Shown here in pieces: positions 16,119 to 24,041 of a stretch of 47,805 nucleotides of DNA. The translations under genes were made by a program, and so were the position numbers. The notes under the pieces were generated by a model. That model made no database searches, was not told the origin of the DNA, and worked only from the letters and a program-made list of their open reading frames with translations. Origin of the DNA: a bacterium (lineage in GTDB: Bacteria > Vulcanimicrobiota > Xenobia > Xenobiales > JADMJV01); assembly GCA_018266105.1 (NCBI GenBank), contig JAFEBA010000010.1, forward strand, positions 125,010 to 172,814. Reading direction: 5' to 3'. The first letter of the stretch is position 1. Every line of letters starts with the position of its first letter.

Positions 16119-17547
16119 CCCAAAGGGAGCCGTCCTTGTCGAGGTCTACAGCGAGGGTGCGGCCGCGCGCGCTGGCCTCGAAGCCGGCGATCAGATCCTC
16201 AGTGTAAACGGGCAGCCGCCTACCGATTTGATGGATTTGATGGATAGGGTTTACGAAGGCGAAACCACTCTGCGTGTGCAGCGCGGAGAACAAGAATTGA
16301 CGATGCTCCTGCCAAGGCTGGAGCATGAACCGTTGGGAGCCGAGTTTTCCGACACTCTTTTCAATCGGGTCAAGACCTGTCGCAATAAGTGCGTCTTCTG
16401 CTTTATGGACCAGATGCCCAAAAAGATGCGAGGTTCACTCTACTACCGTGACGATGACTACCGCCTGAGCACGCTACACGGCAATTTTATCACTCTGACC
16501 AATGTGGCTGAGGAAGAATGGCAGCGCATCCACGATCAGCACGTTTCGCCGCTTTACGTCTCCGTTCACGCCACCGATGAAGGGCTACGCGAGGAGTTGT
16601 TAGGCTCCACCAAGCTGGCTCGAATGCCCATTATGGAGCGATTACGCACCCTGGCCGAGTGGGGAATCGAGTTACACACTCAGATCGTCTTGATGCCGGG
16701 GCTGAATGACGGTGAGCAGCTCGACCGAAGTTTGCGCGACCTGCTCAGTCTGACGCCCCATCTGCAGACCATCAGCGTCGTGCCCGTCGGGCTGACCAAA
16801 TATCGCGCCCATCTGCCCAATCTGCGCCCGGTCACCTCGGAGATGGTGCCTCCGCTCATTGCTCAGGTGGAACCTTACCAACGCGAGTGCGAAGAGAAGT
16901 ATGGCGACCCTATCGTGTACCTGGCCGATGAGATGTACCTCATTGGCGGTCTCCCCATGCCTCCCCATCGGCACTATGGTGACTACCCGCAGCACGAGAA
17001 CGGGGTCGGCATGGTCCGTCGTTTTTTGGTGGATTTCAATCGCCGCAAGCGATTTGTGCCCAAACAACTGCCTCGCATGCGGGTCTTGATGATGACTGGC
17101 GAATATGGGGGCATGATTTTCCCCCCCATGATTGAAGAGCTAAAACAGCGCGTGCCCGGATTGGAGCTGAGGCTGAGCGTGGTCAAGAACGATTTTTTTG
17201 GAGAGTTGGTGCGCTGCAGCGGTCTGCTGGCCGGCCGCGATCTGCTGCGCCAACTGGAGCGCGAACAGGAGTTTCTGACTCCGGAAACGTTGGTTCTGAT
17301 GCCAGGGGTGGCATTGAAAGATGCGGCCGTGGTCGGGGAGGGGAGCGGAGGCATGCTCCTGGACGATATCTCCTTGCAGGCTCTGGCCGATCGTTTTGGC
17401 GTCACCATTGTCAATTCGGGCAGCACCTGCCAGGAATGGCTGCAGACCCTGGCCGACGGACAAGGTTTGGCTCGCTATACACCCAACCCGGACAGGCCCG
17501 CACCTTTAGTCATTCATCAATATCCAGAGCATCAGAAGGCATCATGA
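16105..17547 (+). CDS. PDZ-radical SAM-DUF512 protein
   Basis: This uncharacterised iron-sulfur oxidoreductase has 480 residues. It has an N-terminal PDZ domain (about 1-70; VEVYSEGAAARAGLEAGDQILSVNG-like pattern, residues 12-36) and a radical SAM motif CRNKCVFC at residues 92-99, followed by FMDQMPKKMRG. A TIM-barrel region (HGNFITLTN, SVHATDEGLREELLG, TQIVLMPGLNDGEQ) follows, then a C-terminal DUF512 domain with the cofactor loop MTGEYGG and NSGSTCQEWL near the end. Such proteins occur in cyanobacteria and clostridia, usually near der; their reaction is unknown to me. The GTG start lies inside cmk and gives a complete PDZ domain. The stop overlaps the der ATG (ATGA). Confidence 0.92.
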   Translation: MGAFDPKGAVLVEVYSEGAAARAGLEAGDQILSVNGQPPTDLMDLMDRVYEGETTLRVQRGEQELTMLLPRLEHEPLGAEFSDTLFNRVKTCRNKCVFCFMDQMPKKMRGSLYYRDDDYRLSTLHGNFITLTNVAEEEWQRIHDQHVSPLYVSVHATDEGLREELLGSTKLARMPIMERLRTLAEWGIELHTQIVLMPGLNDGEQLDRSLRDLLSLTPHLQTISVVPVGLTKYRAHLPNLRPVTSEMVPPLIAQVEPYQRECEEKYGDPIVYLADEMYLIGGLPMPPHRHYGDYPQHENGVGMVRRFLVDFNRRKRFVPKQLPRMRVLMMTGEYGGMIFPPMIEELKQRVPGLELRLSVVKNDFFGELVRCSGLLAGRDLLRQLEREQEFLTPETLVLMPGVALKDAAVVGEGSGGMLLDDISLQALADRFGVTIVNSGSTCQEWLQTLADGQGLARYTPNPDRPAPLVIHQYPEHQKAS

Positions 17548-18893
17548 AAGAAACTCGGCCCAGTCCCATCTCCGAAGCCGGCGAGAAGCCGGTGGTGGCC
17601 ATCTTAGGCCGACCGAATGTCGGTAAATCAGCACTCTTCAATCGGCTGACGGGTCGACGTCAGTCGATCGTAGCCGACATTCCAGGGGTGACGCGCGACC
17701 GAATCTACGGTGACTGCGAATGGGGAGGGCGTGTCATGTCGGTGGTGGACACCGGCGGCATGGATCCGGAAGACCCCGATCTCCTACGGCAGCACGTCTT
17801 TGCTCAGGCTCGAGTGGCCATGGAGGAAGCGGCCGTGTTGCTGTTCGTGGTGGATGGCCAGGCCGGAGTGCATCCTCTGGATATCGAGCTCTCGGACCTG
17901 CTGAGGCGCAGCCAGAAGCCGACTCTCTTGCTGGTCAATAAGGCCGAAAGTCCAAAGGTCGAGTCGGAACGCTTTGAGTTCTATCAGCTCGGCCTGGGAG
18001 ATCCGGTGCCCATTTCCGCGATTCACGGCACCTATACCGGTGACATGCTGGATATGGTCCTGCAACTACTGCCGCCGCGCCAGGTTGGTGAAACCGGCAA
18101 TGAAGAGATGGCAGTCGCTCTGGTGGGCCGTCCGAATGTCGGCAAATCCTCGCTGCTCAACTGTCTACTTGGTGAAGAGCGCTCACTGGTTCATCACGAG
18201 GCCGGCACCACTCGCGACGCCGTTGATACTCTCTTTGAATTTGAGGGCCGTCGCATCCGCCTGGTGGATACAGCTGGACTCCGAAGGCGCAGCAAGGTGG
18301 ACGAGGATATCGAGTATTATAGCTCGTTGCGTTCATTGCAAGCTCTGCAGCGTTCCCAGGTGGCCATGTTGGTGCTCGATGCCAGCGAGCCGATTTCGGC
18401 TCAGGACCAACGGATTGCGGGGGAGATCCAGAAGGCCAATCTGGCGTCCGTAATCGTGGTCAACAAATGGGACATTATGCTCAAACAGGGCAACCTCAAG
18501 GCCCAGCAGAAGTACATTCAATCGGTTGCCACGGAGCTGGATTTCCTGGCCTATTCCCCGGTGATCTACGTTTCCGCGCGCACCGGCCTGGAGACGCATG
18601 ACATCCTGGCGGCTGCGCTGGATGTTCACGAACAGTGGGGCCGTCGCGTCGATACCAGCACGCTCAATTTGGTCGTGCGAGAAGCGGTCGCCTTACAGCC
18701 CCCTCCGAGCTACAAGGGTCAGCAGTTGAAGGTCCTGTATGTCTCGCAGCCGAAAACCCAGCCACCGACGGTCGTGCTGAAAGTGAACTCCCCCAAGTTG
18801 GTGCACTTTTCTTATCGCCGCTATTTGGAGAACCAGTTGCGAGCTGCCTTTGGCTTCGTCGGGACTCCGCTGATTTTACGTTTCGAGGTATAG
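17544..18893 (+). CDS. der: Ribosome biogenesis GTPase Der (EngA)
   Basis: This essential double-GTPase acts in 50S subunit maturation. The 449-residue protein has two tandem G domains and a C-terminal KH-like domain. G domain 1 has GRPNVGKSALFNRLTG (about 22-37), switch PGVTRDR, DTGG and NKAE. G domain 2 has GRPNVGKSSLLNCLLGE (about 197), AGTTRDAVDT, DTAGLRRRSKV and NKWDIM. Domain 1 uses NKAE where NKxD is usual, a common variant in this protein. The C-terminal part (SYKGQQLKVLYVSQPKTQPP, SYRRYLENQLR) is the KH-like domain. The start ATG overlaps the DUF512 stop. The plsY gene follows after 2 bp, and its ribosome site lies inside the der 3' end. Confidence 0.97.
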   Translation: MKETRPSPISEAGEKPVVAILGRPNVGKSALFNRLTGRRQSIVADIPGVTRDRIYGDCEWGGRVMSVVDTGGMDPEDPDLLRQHVFAQARVAMEEAAVLLFVVDGQAGVHPLDIELSDLLRRSQKPTLLLVNKAESPKVESERFEFYQLGLGDPVPISAIHGTYTGDMLDMVLQLLPPRQVGETGNEEMAVALVGRPNVGKSSLLNCLLGEERSLVHHEAGTTRDAVDTLFEFEGRRIRLVDTAGLRRRSKVDEDIEYYSSLRSLQALQRSQVAMLVLDASEPISAQDQRIAGEIQKANLASVIVVNKWDIMLKQGNLKAQQKYIQSVATELDFLAYSPVIYVSARTGLETHDILAAALDVHEQWGRRVDTSTLNLVVREAVALQPPPSYKGQQLKVLYVSQPKTQPPTVVLKVNSPKLVHFSYRRYLENQLRAAFGFVGTPLILRFEV

Positions 18894-18895
18894 AC

Positions 18896-19495
18896 GTGTT
18901 TCCGTTCTGGGCCATGTTTTTGTTTGTGGTTTGCTACTTTTTAGGGGCCATCCCTTTTGGGCTGCTGGTTTCGCGACGGCTGGGCGTGGACATTTCGACT
19001 CAGGGCAGCGGAAACACCGGGGCGGCCAATGCCGCCCGCATTCTTGGACTCAAGGCCGGATTAACGGTCCTGGCACTGGACGCTGGCAAAGGCCTGGCGG
19101 CCGTGATTTTAGCCTATTTCGCCTTGCTCCCTGGGGTGCTGCTGAATCTGACCAAGGTTTCATTCGGCTTCATGGCGATTTTTGGCCACAACTACTCGAT
19201 TTTCAGGCGCTTTAAAGGTGGCAAGGGAATTGCCACGACTTTTGGGGTGGTGCTGGCTCTGAATCCTAAAGTGGCGCTTCTGTCCGGGTTGCTATGGCTG
19301 GGTCTGGTGGGTCTGACCCGCTTCAGTTCGGTGGGTTCGCTTACTGCCACGGCGGCCATGCCTCTGCTTTTCGTCTATTACGGCGACCCTTGGGAGTACG
19401 TCGGCTTCGGTTTCGCCTCCGCCGCTTTCGCGTTTTTGCGCCACAGCGACAACCTCGAGCGGCTGACCCAGGGACGCGAGCTCAAGATCGACTAA
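18896..19495 (+). CDS. plsY: Acyl-phosphate:glycerol-3-phosphate acyltransferase
   Basis: This integral membrane enzyme transfers an acyl group from acyl-phosphate to sn-glycerol-3-phosphate, the first step of phospholipid synthesis. The 199-residue protein has about five hydrophobic segments and the three PlsY cytoplasmic motifs: GSGNTGAANAAR, GHNYSIFRRFKGGKGIATTFG and RHSDNLERLTQGRE. The start GTG (MFPFWAMFLFVVCYFLGAIP) is placed 2 bp after the der stop with an AGG-rich site overlapping it. The frame is open further back within der, but only as a shadow. PlsX, which makes the acyl-phosphate, is not encoded in the window. It is the last gene of the M16-cmk-der run; a 116 bp gap follows. Confidence 0.95.
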   Translation: MFPFWAMFLFVVCYFLGAIPFGLLVSRRLGVDISTQGSGNTGAANAARILGLKAGLTVLALDAGKGLAAVILAYFALLPGVLLNLTKVSFGFMAIFGHNYSIFRRFKGGKGIATTFGVVLALNPKVALLSGLLWLGLVGLTRFSSVGSLTATAAMPLLFVYYGDPWEYVGFGFASAAFAFLRHSDNLERLTQGRELKID

Positions 19496-19611
19496 AGCGG
19501 TCCTTGCGAGCGGCGAAGGTTTCCGGCCAGCTCCTGTCAAACTCCGCCGCTGGTTCGCTATGACGGACCCGAGACTAAGGGCAAGGCGCGTGGCGCCGGA
19601 GGGTGTGGAGA

Positions 19612-20736
19612 ATGCTGGAAATTGAAAGTATCCGAGGTTTGCTCGACCAGGTTTTGACCGTGATGGTGCGAGAACAGGCCTCGGACGTTTACATTAAGGC
19701 CGGCAAAGCCCCGATTCTGCGCATCGAAGGGCAACTTGCTCCGGTCGAATGCGCTGCTCTGACCCCGGCCATGACCGAGCACCTGGCCTACACGATCATG
19801 CCTTCGCACCAACGCGAAAAGTTCGACAGCGGTATCGACGACGCAAACTTCATTTACAATCTGGACCGCGTCGGTCGTTTTCGTACCAATGCCTATCGCG
19901 CCCGTGGCAGCATCTGTATGGTGATGCGTCGCGTGCAAGAGGACATTCTCGAGTTCGAACAGCTGGGTCTACCCCCCGTTTTGGGCGAGCTGGCCATGAA
20001 GAAGCGCGGTCTGGTCTTGTTGACCGGACCCACCGGTTCCGGTAAATCCACCAGTCTGGCCTCGATGATCAAGTATCGTAAAGAGAAGGCCATGGGACAT
20101 ATCCTGACCATCGAGGACCCGATTGAGTACCTTCACACCGATACCGAGACCTGTATCGTCAGCCAACGCGAAATCGGTCACGACACCAAAACCTTTATGG
20201 AAGCTCTGGAGAGCGCGGTGCGTCAGGCACCCGACGTGCTGCTGATCGGCGAAATGCGCGACGTGGAGTCGGTCAAGGCTTCCGTCTACTTCGCCGAAAC
20301 CGGTCACCTTGTGCTCTCCACCCTGCACGCCAACAACGCCATTCAGACAGTGGAGCGCGTCCTTCAGTTCTTCCCAGAAGACATGCACCAGGGCATTCTG
20401 GCCCAGCTCTCTCTGAACGTTCGCGGTATCGTAGCTCAGCGACTGATTCGTGGTCACGATGGAAAACGCGTGGCGGCTTGTGAAATCCTGATCGGCAATG
20501 CTCGTATGGCCGAGTTGATGCGAGCCGGCAGCTTGACCCAGATTAAGCGCGAAATCGATCAGTTCATTCCGGAAGGGATGCAGAGTTTCGACACCTCGCT
20601 GATCGAACTCTACCGGGCGGGCAAAATCTCTGTCGATGAGGCCATCCGCAACTCCGACAACGCCAACGACATGCGCCTCAAAATCAAGTCTTCGATGCCG
20701 GTCAACCTTGCGGGCGCCAACAACGACGACTATTAA
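19612..20736 (+). CDS. PilT/PilU-type pilus retraction ATPase
   Basis: This hexameric secretion ATPase at the inner face of the membrane drives retraction of type IV pili. The 374-residue protein has an N-terminal PAS-like domain (SDVYIKAGKAPILRIEGQL). Walker A is GPTGSGKST at 139-147, the Asp box is TIEDPIEYLH, Walker B is DVLLIGEMRD at 208-217, and the His box is HLVLSTLHANNAIQTVERV. The segment near 290 (LIGNARMAELMRAGSLTQIK) is closer to PilU than to the AIRNLIRE motif of PilT, so I leave the symbol open. The ATG was preferred over a GTG three codons upstream, because GGAGG lies 9 bases before it. No other pilus genes occur in the window, so it is detached from the pilin cluster. Confidence 0.93.
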   Translation: MLEIESIRGLLDQVLTVMVREQASDVYIKAGKAPILRIEGQLAPVECAALTPAMTEHLAYTIMPSHQREKFDSGIDDANFIYNLDRVGRFRTNAYRARGSICMVMRRVQEDILEFEQLGLPPVLGELAMKKRGLVLLTGPTGSGKSTSLASMIKYRKEKAMGHILTIEDPIEYLHTDTETCIVSQREIGHDTKTFMEALESAVRQAPDVLLIGEMRDVESVKASVYFAETGHLVLSTLHANNAIQTVERVLQFFPEDMHQGILAQLSLNVRGIVAQRLIRGHDGKRVAACEILIGNARMAELMRAGSLTQIKREIDQFIPEGMQSFDTSLIELYRAGKISVDEAIRNSDNANDMRLKIKSSMPVNLAGANNDDY

Positions 20737-20771
20737 ACCTGGGAACCAGCCCAGCCGGAGAGGAATCAGCT

Positions 20772-21455
20772 ATGAGCGACCAGCGCCCTGACGATGATGA
20801 TGTCGAAGTGATCGAGACATTTGCCACGGGTGAGAAATTCAGCGAGTCTAGCGGTCAGGTGCTGCACGAACGCGGTATTCCTCTGGCTCTCAGGGTGCGC
20901 TCCGGTTTTTTCGAGGAGAACGGCCTGAATCTCGAGGGCGCTCAGGTGGATTGGGCTGATATCGAGTATATTGCGTTGGGTATTATTCACCACTCGCTGG
21001 GCAGCATGGACCCCCCGAAGGGCATGATGCGACAGGTGGTCGGCAAAATCATGGGCAAAAATGATCGAGCTGAGGCGAAGGCCCCTCGCTACCAGGAATC
21101 CGTCTTTTTGGACCTGTACAGCAGCAAACACGACGCTCCATTTCGCTTTGAGGCGGCGGCCATCAACTATCGTTCGTTCTTGGGTAAGGACGCACTCTAC
21201 ATTTCACAGCACAACTTCTATCGGTTGTTGGTGAGGATTGCCCGGGCTTCCACCGCCGCCCGCGTCAACGATAATGCCTACTACTACATCATCCGCCGGC
21301 GCGACCAGGTGAAGACCTATGCCGCTATTTATGACTACGAACTCGAAAGCCAGAACGATTTGGGGCGCCTGGAATTCCTGCGCACCACCACCGAGCTGGA
21401 CCTGAGTCGGGACAGCTACACATCTGAGGAAGACGAGTTGGACAACGTTGAGTGA
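20772..21455 (+). CDS. Protein of unknown function
   Basis: This 227-residue soluble protein is not recognised. It starts with a very acidic segment (MSDQRPDDDDVEVIETF). A mixed alpha/beta region follows with LNLEGAQVDWADIEYIALG and FLDLYSSKHDAPFRFEAAAINYRSFLG, then an Arg- and Tyr-rich stretch (YYYIIRRRDQVKTYAA), and it closes with an acidic tail. The pattern of a short strand, 'DWxDIEYIALGII' and 'FLDLY...FRFEA' suggests a PH-like or bPH-type domain, but this is only an impression. A Shine-Dalgarno GGAGAGGA precedes the ATG. The stop overlaps the gatC start by 8 bases, so it is co-translated with the amidotransferase genes. The position 35 bp after the pilus ATPase suggests one transcript. 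Confidence 0.8.
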   Translation: MSDQRPDDDDVEVIETFATGEKFSESSGQVLHERGIPLALRVRSGFFEENGLNLEGAQVDWADIEYIALGIIHHSLGSMDPPKGMMRQVVGKIMGKNDRAEAKAPRYQESVFLDLYSSKHDAPFRFEAAAINYRSFLGKDALYISQHNFYRLLVRIARASTAARVNDNAYYYIIRRRDQVKTYAAIYDYELESQNDLGRLEFLRTTTELDLSRDSYTSEEDELDNVE

Positions 21456-21744
21456 ACTGACCACGGAACAGGTGGCTCATGTAGCCAAATTGGCTCGTCT
21501 GGATCTGAGTCAGCAAGAGATTGAAGGCTTCCGCAAGGATCTCAGCTCGATAGTGGATTACGTCGAACGTCTGCGTCAGGTGGATCTCTCCACCGTACCG
21601 GCCACACTGGGAGTGCAACCGCACACCAACGTGCTACGAGCCGATGAGGCCCGTCCTTCGCTGGGGCCGGATGGGGTTCTGGCCAATGCTCCCAAACGTG
21701 AGCAGAATGCATTTCAGATCCCTCGAATTTTGGAAGAAGCCTGA
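21448..21744 (+). CDS. gatC: Asp/Glu-tRNA amidotransferase subunit C
   Basis: This 98-residue belt subunit of GatCAB stabilises GatA/GatB during conversion of Glu-tRNA(Gln) or Asp-tRNA(Asn) to Gln- or Asn-tRNA. It has the typical N-terminal VAHVAKLARLDLSQQEIEGF, the central LSSIVDYVERLRQVDLSTVP and the C-terminal LRADEARPSL..ANAPKREQNAFQIPRIL. The start is TTG, inside the end of the upstream gene (8-base overlap). No better start is available without losing the first helix. The stop overlaps the gatA ATG by one base (TGATG). gatB is not in the window. Confidence 0.95.
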   Translation: MSELTTEQVAHVAKLARLDLSQQEIEGFRKDLSSIVDYVERLRQVDLSTVPATLGVQPHTNVLRADEARPSLGPDGVLANAPKREQNAFQIPRILEEA

Positions 21745-23093
21745 TGACGATTCAAGACCAGGACCAAGAGCTGCACGCCTTTTTGTATTTTTCCGAGGAG
21801 GCGGCGCTGGAGCCTTCGGGCAGCGGCCCGCTGAGCGGAGTCAGCATTGCCCTGAAGGACAACCTGTGCGTGAAGGATTGGCCGACCACGGCCGGCTCGC
21901 GTATGCTGGCCAACTTCCGCCCGCCTTACACGGCCACGGTGGTCGAGCGGCTGCGTGCTTCGGGTGCCCGTCTGCTTGGCAAGACCAACCTGGACGAGTT
22001 TGCCATGGGTTCGTCGACGGAGAATTCCGCCTTCGGTCCTACGCGCAACCCTTGGGATCTGGAGCGGGTCCCGGGTGGGTCTAGCGGGGGCTCGGCCGCA
22101 GCCGTGGCCGCCGGCATGTGTGATATGGCTCTGGGGACCGATACTGGCGGCTCGATCCGTCAGCCCGCCGCCTTCTGTGGCATTACTGGCTTGAAGCCCA
22201 GCTATGGCCGGGTTTCGCGATACGGACTGATTGCATACGGCAGTTCGCTCGACCAGATCGGGCCGATGGCTTACAGTGCAGCCGATTGTGCCCGGTTGCT
22301 GCAGGTCATCGCCGGGCCCGATCCCTTGGATTCCACCTGTTATCAAGTGGCCTGCCCCGATTTTGCGGCTGAGATGGCGGTGGAGCCTAAGGGCCTGCGC
22401 TTGGGCTGGGACCCGGCGCTGGTGAAAGACCTGAACGCCGAGATGCGGGAAAACTTCGAGGCGGGCCTGCAAGTCTATCGGGATCTGGGTGTTCAACTGG
22501 TTGAAGTCAGTCTCCCACATTTGGAGTATTCGCTGCCGGCTTACTATCTCATCGCCACCGCCGAGGCCTCTTCCAATCTAGCTCGCTATGATGGCGTTCG
22601 CTACGGTCATCGAGCTGAAGGCGCCAGGGACGTGGGTTCGATGATGAGCCGGTCCCGTGAAGAGGGGCTGGGAACTGAGGTCAAGCGGCGCATCATGTTG
22701 GGCACCTATGCCCTGTCTTCGGGATACTACGATGCTTATTACGCCCAGGCCCAGAAGATGCGGACGGTATTGCGGCAAGATTTCGACCAGGCGTTTGCCT
22801 CGGTGGACGCCTTCGCGTTACCCACCACACCGGCTCCGGCTTTCAAAATCGGGGAGAAGAGTGCCGACCCGTTGTCCATGTATCTGTCTGATGTCTACAC
22901 TGTGGTGGCCAATCTTACTGGTCTGCCGGCCATCTCCCATCCATCAGGATTCCTGGCCGGCCTGCCGGTCGGTCTGCAGTTGATGGCTCCGGTCTGGCAG
23001 GAGGGCCGACTGCTTCAACTCTCCCATCACTTCCAGCAGCGCACTTCTTATCATCAGATGCGCCCTCAAGGGGCGCGCCCGGCCGAAGTGTAA
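21744..23093 (+). CDS. gatA: Asp/Glu-tRNA amidotransferase subunit A (short N-terminus)
   Basis: This amidase-signature glutaminase of GatCAB releases ammonia from glutamine. The 449-residue protein keeps the catalytic Lys38 (SIALKDN), the cis-Ser and Ser nucleophile in GGSSGGSAAAVAAG and GTDTGGSIRQPAAFCG, and LKPSYGRVSRYGLIAYGSSLDQIGP. The C-terminal part (TTPAPAFKIGEK, YTVVANLTGLPAISHPSGF, GLPVGLQLMAP) is normal. The start gives only about 37 residues before the catalytic Lys, against about 78 in well-studied GatA. The usual N-terminal helices (LT..EL..A.L.RI) are therefore missing. The ATG is fixed by the 1-base overlap with gatC, and no in-frame coding sequence precedes it. Activity is expected, as all catalytic residues are intact. 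Confidence 0.95.
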   Translation: MTIQDQDQELHAFLYFSEEAALEPSGSGPLSGVSIALKDNLCVKDWPTTAGSRMLANFRPPYTATVVERLRASGARLLGKTNLDEFAMGSSTENSAFGPTRNPWDLERVPGGSSGGSAAAVAAGMCDMALGTDTGGSIRQPAAFCGITGLKPSYGRVSRYGLIAYGSSLDQIGPMAYSAADCARLLQVIAGPDPLDSTCYQVACPDFAAEMAVEPKGLRLGWDPALVKDLNAEMRENFEAGLQVYRDLGVQLVEVSLPHLEYSLPAYYLIATAEASSNLARYDGVRYGHRAEGARDVGSMMSRSREEGLGTEVKRRIMLGTYALSSGYYDAYYAQAQKMRTVLRQDFDQAFASVDAFALPTTPAPAFKIGEKSADPLSMYLSDVYTVVANLTGLPAISHPSGFLAGLPVGLQLMAPVWQEGRLLQLSHHFQQRTSYHQMRPQGARPAEV

Positions 23094-23100
23094 GGCTCGG

Positions 23101-24006
23101 ATGGAGCCGGATCCTTCGGTCAAGAAAACGATGGCCATCCCGCGTCTGAGTCGCGCGGAGCCATCTGCCCAGCCGTCGGAACGGATTCCCTTTCTCAAGC
23201 TTTTGAGCGGCCACCAGGCGGGCCTGGTCATCGTCTTGGAAAAAGACTTGATCACCTTGGGACGAGACCCCGCCTGTGATGTCATCCTGGATGAGATCGG
23301 TGTCAGTCGCTTTCATTGCAGTCTGAAGCGGGTGGGCCACGACTATGTGTTGGCCGATGAAGAATCCACCAACGGAACTTTCATTAATGATCGCCCCGTC
23401 ACCAGTCAGGTTCTGCACGAACAAGATAGCCTCTCACTGGGGCCTGAATGCCTCCTGCGCTATGACCGTCAAGCGCCGGAAGAAGTGGAACTGGCAAGAA
23501 GGCTTTTCGAAGGCGCCCGATTGGACGGATTGACCAGGGTCTTTAATCGGGCGACTTTTTTTGAGCGCCTGGCTCAGGAGATTTCGTTCAGTCAGCGACA
23601 GCAACAAGAATTTGGCTTGCTGCTTTTTGACATCGACCATTTCAAGAGGGTGAACGATACCTATGGGCACCCGGCCGGTGACGCGGTCTTGCGTGAGGTG
23701 GCTGATCGAGTCCGGGGCTTGCTGCGCCTGGAAGATACCCTGGCCCGTTATGGCGGCGAGGAATTTGCAGTGCTGCTGCGCAGCAGCGATTTGGAAGCGT
23801 CCTTGATCGTGGCCGAGCGCATTCGAGCCCGAATTGCCGATGAGGCCTTTGCTCTGCCTGGCGAGGAGCCTTTGCTCGTGACCATCAGCATCGGAGTGGC
23901 GTGCTGGGGGAGCGGAGCAACCCGGGAAGGTCTGATTGCCTCAGCGGATCGTCTCCTGTATGCAGCCAAGGATGCCGGTCGGAATCGGGTCTGTCCTCGG
24001 CTTTAG
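23101..24006 (+). CDS. FHA-GGDEF diguanylate cyclase
   Basis: This cytosolic signalling protein of 301 residues makes c-di-GMP from two GTP. An N-terminal FHA phosphothreonine-binding domain (about 30-125) shows GRDPACDVIL, VSRFHCSL and ESTNGTFIND. A C-terminal GGDEF domain (about 135-300) shows DGLTRVFNRATFFERL, LLLFDIDHFKRVNDTYGHPAGD and the active signature RYGGEEF. The product-inhibition I-site RxxD is present (RLED, five residues before GGEEF). A phosphorylated protein probably switches it on. It follows gatA by 7 bp and precedes the carboxypeptidase by 35 bp. With the two HD-GYP proteins in this window it completes a make-and-break c-di-GMP set. Confidence 0.95.
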   Translation: MEPDPSVKKTMAIPRLSRAEPSAQPSERIPFLKLLSGHQAGLVIVLEKDLITLGRDPACDVILDEIGVSRFHCSLKRVGHDYVLADEESTNGTFINDRPVTSQVLHEQDSLSLGPECLLRYDRQAPEEVELARRLFEGARLDGLTRVFNRATFFERLAQEISFSQRQQQEFGLLLFDIDHFKRVNDTYGHPAGDAVLREVADRVRGLLRLEDTLARYGGEEFAVLLRSSDLEASLIVAERIRARIADEAFALPGEEPLLVTISIGVACWGSGATREGLIASADRLLYAAKDAGRNRVCPRL

Positions 24007-24041
24007 GTCTTTTTCAGGTCAGGCAGCTATGCTATGCCTGG

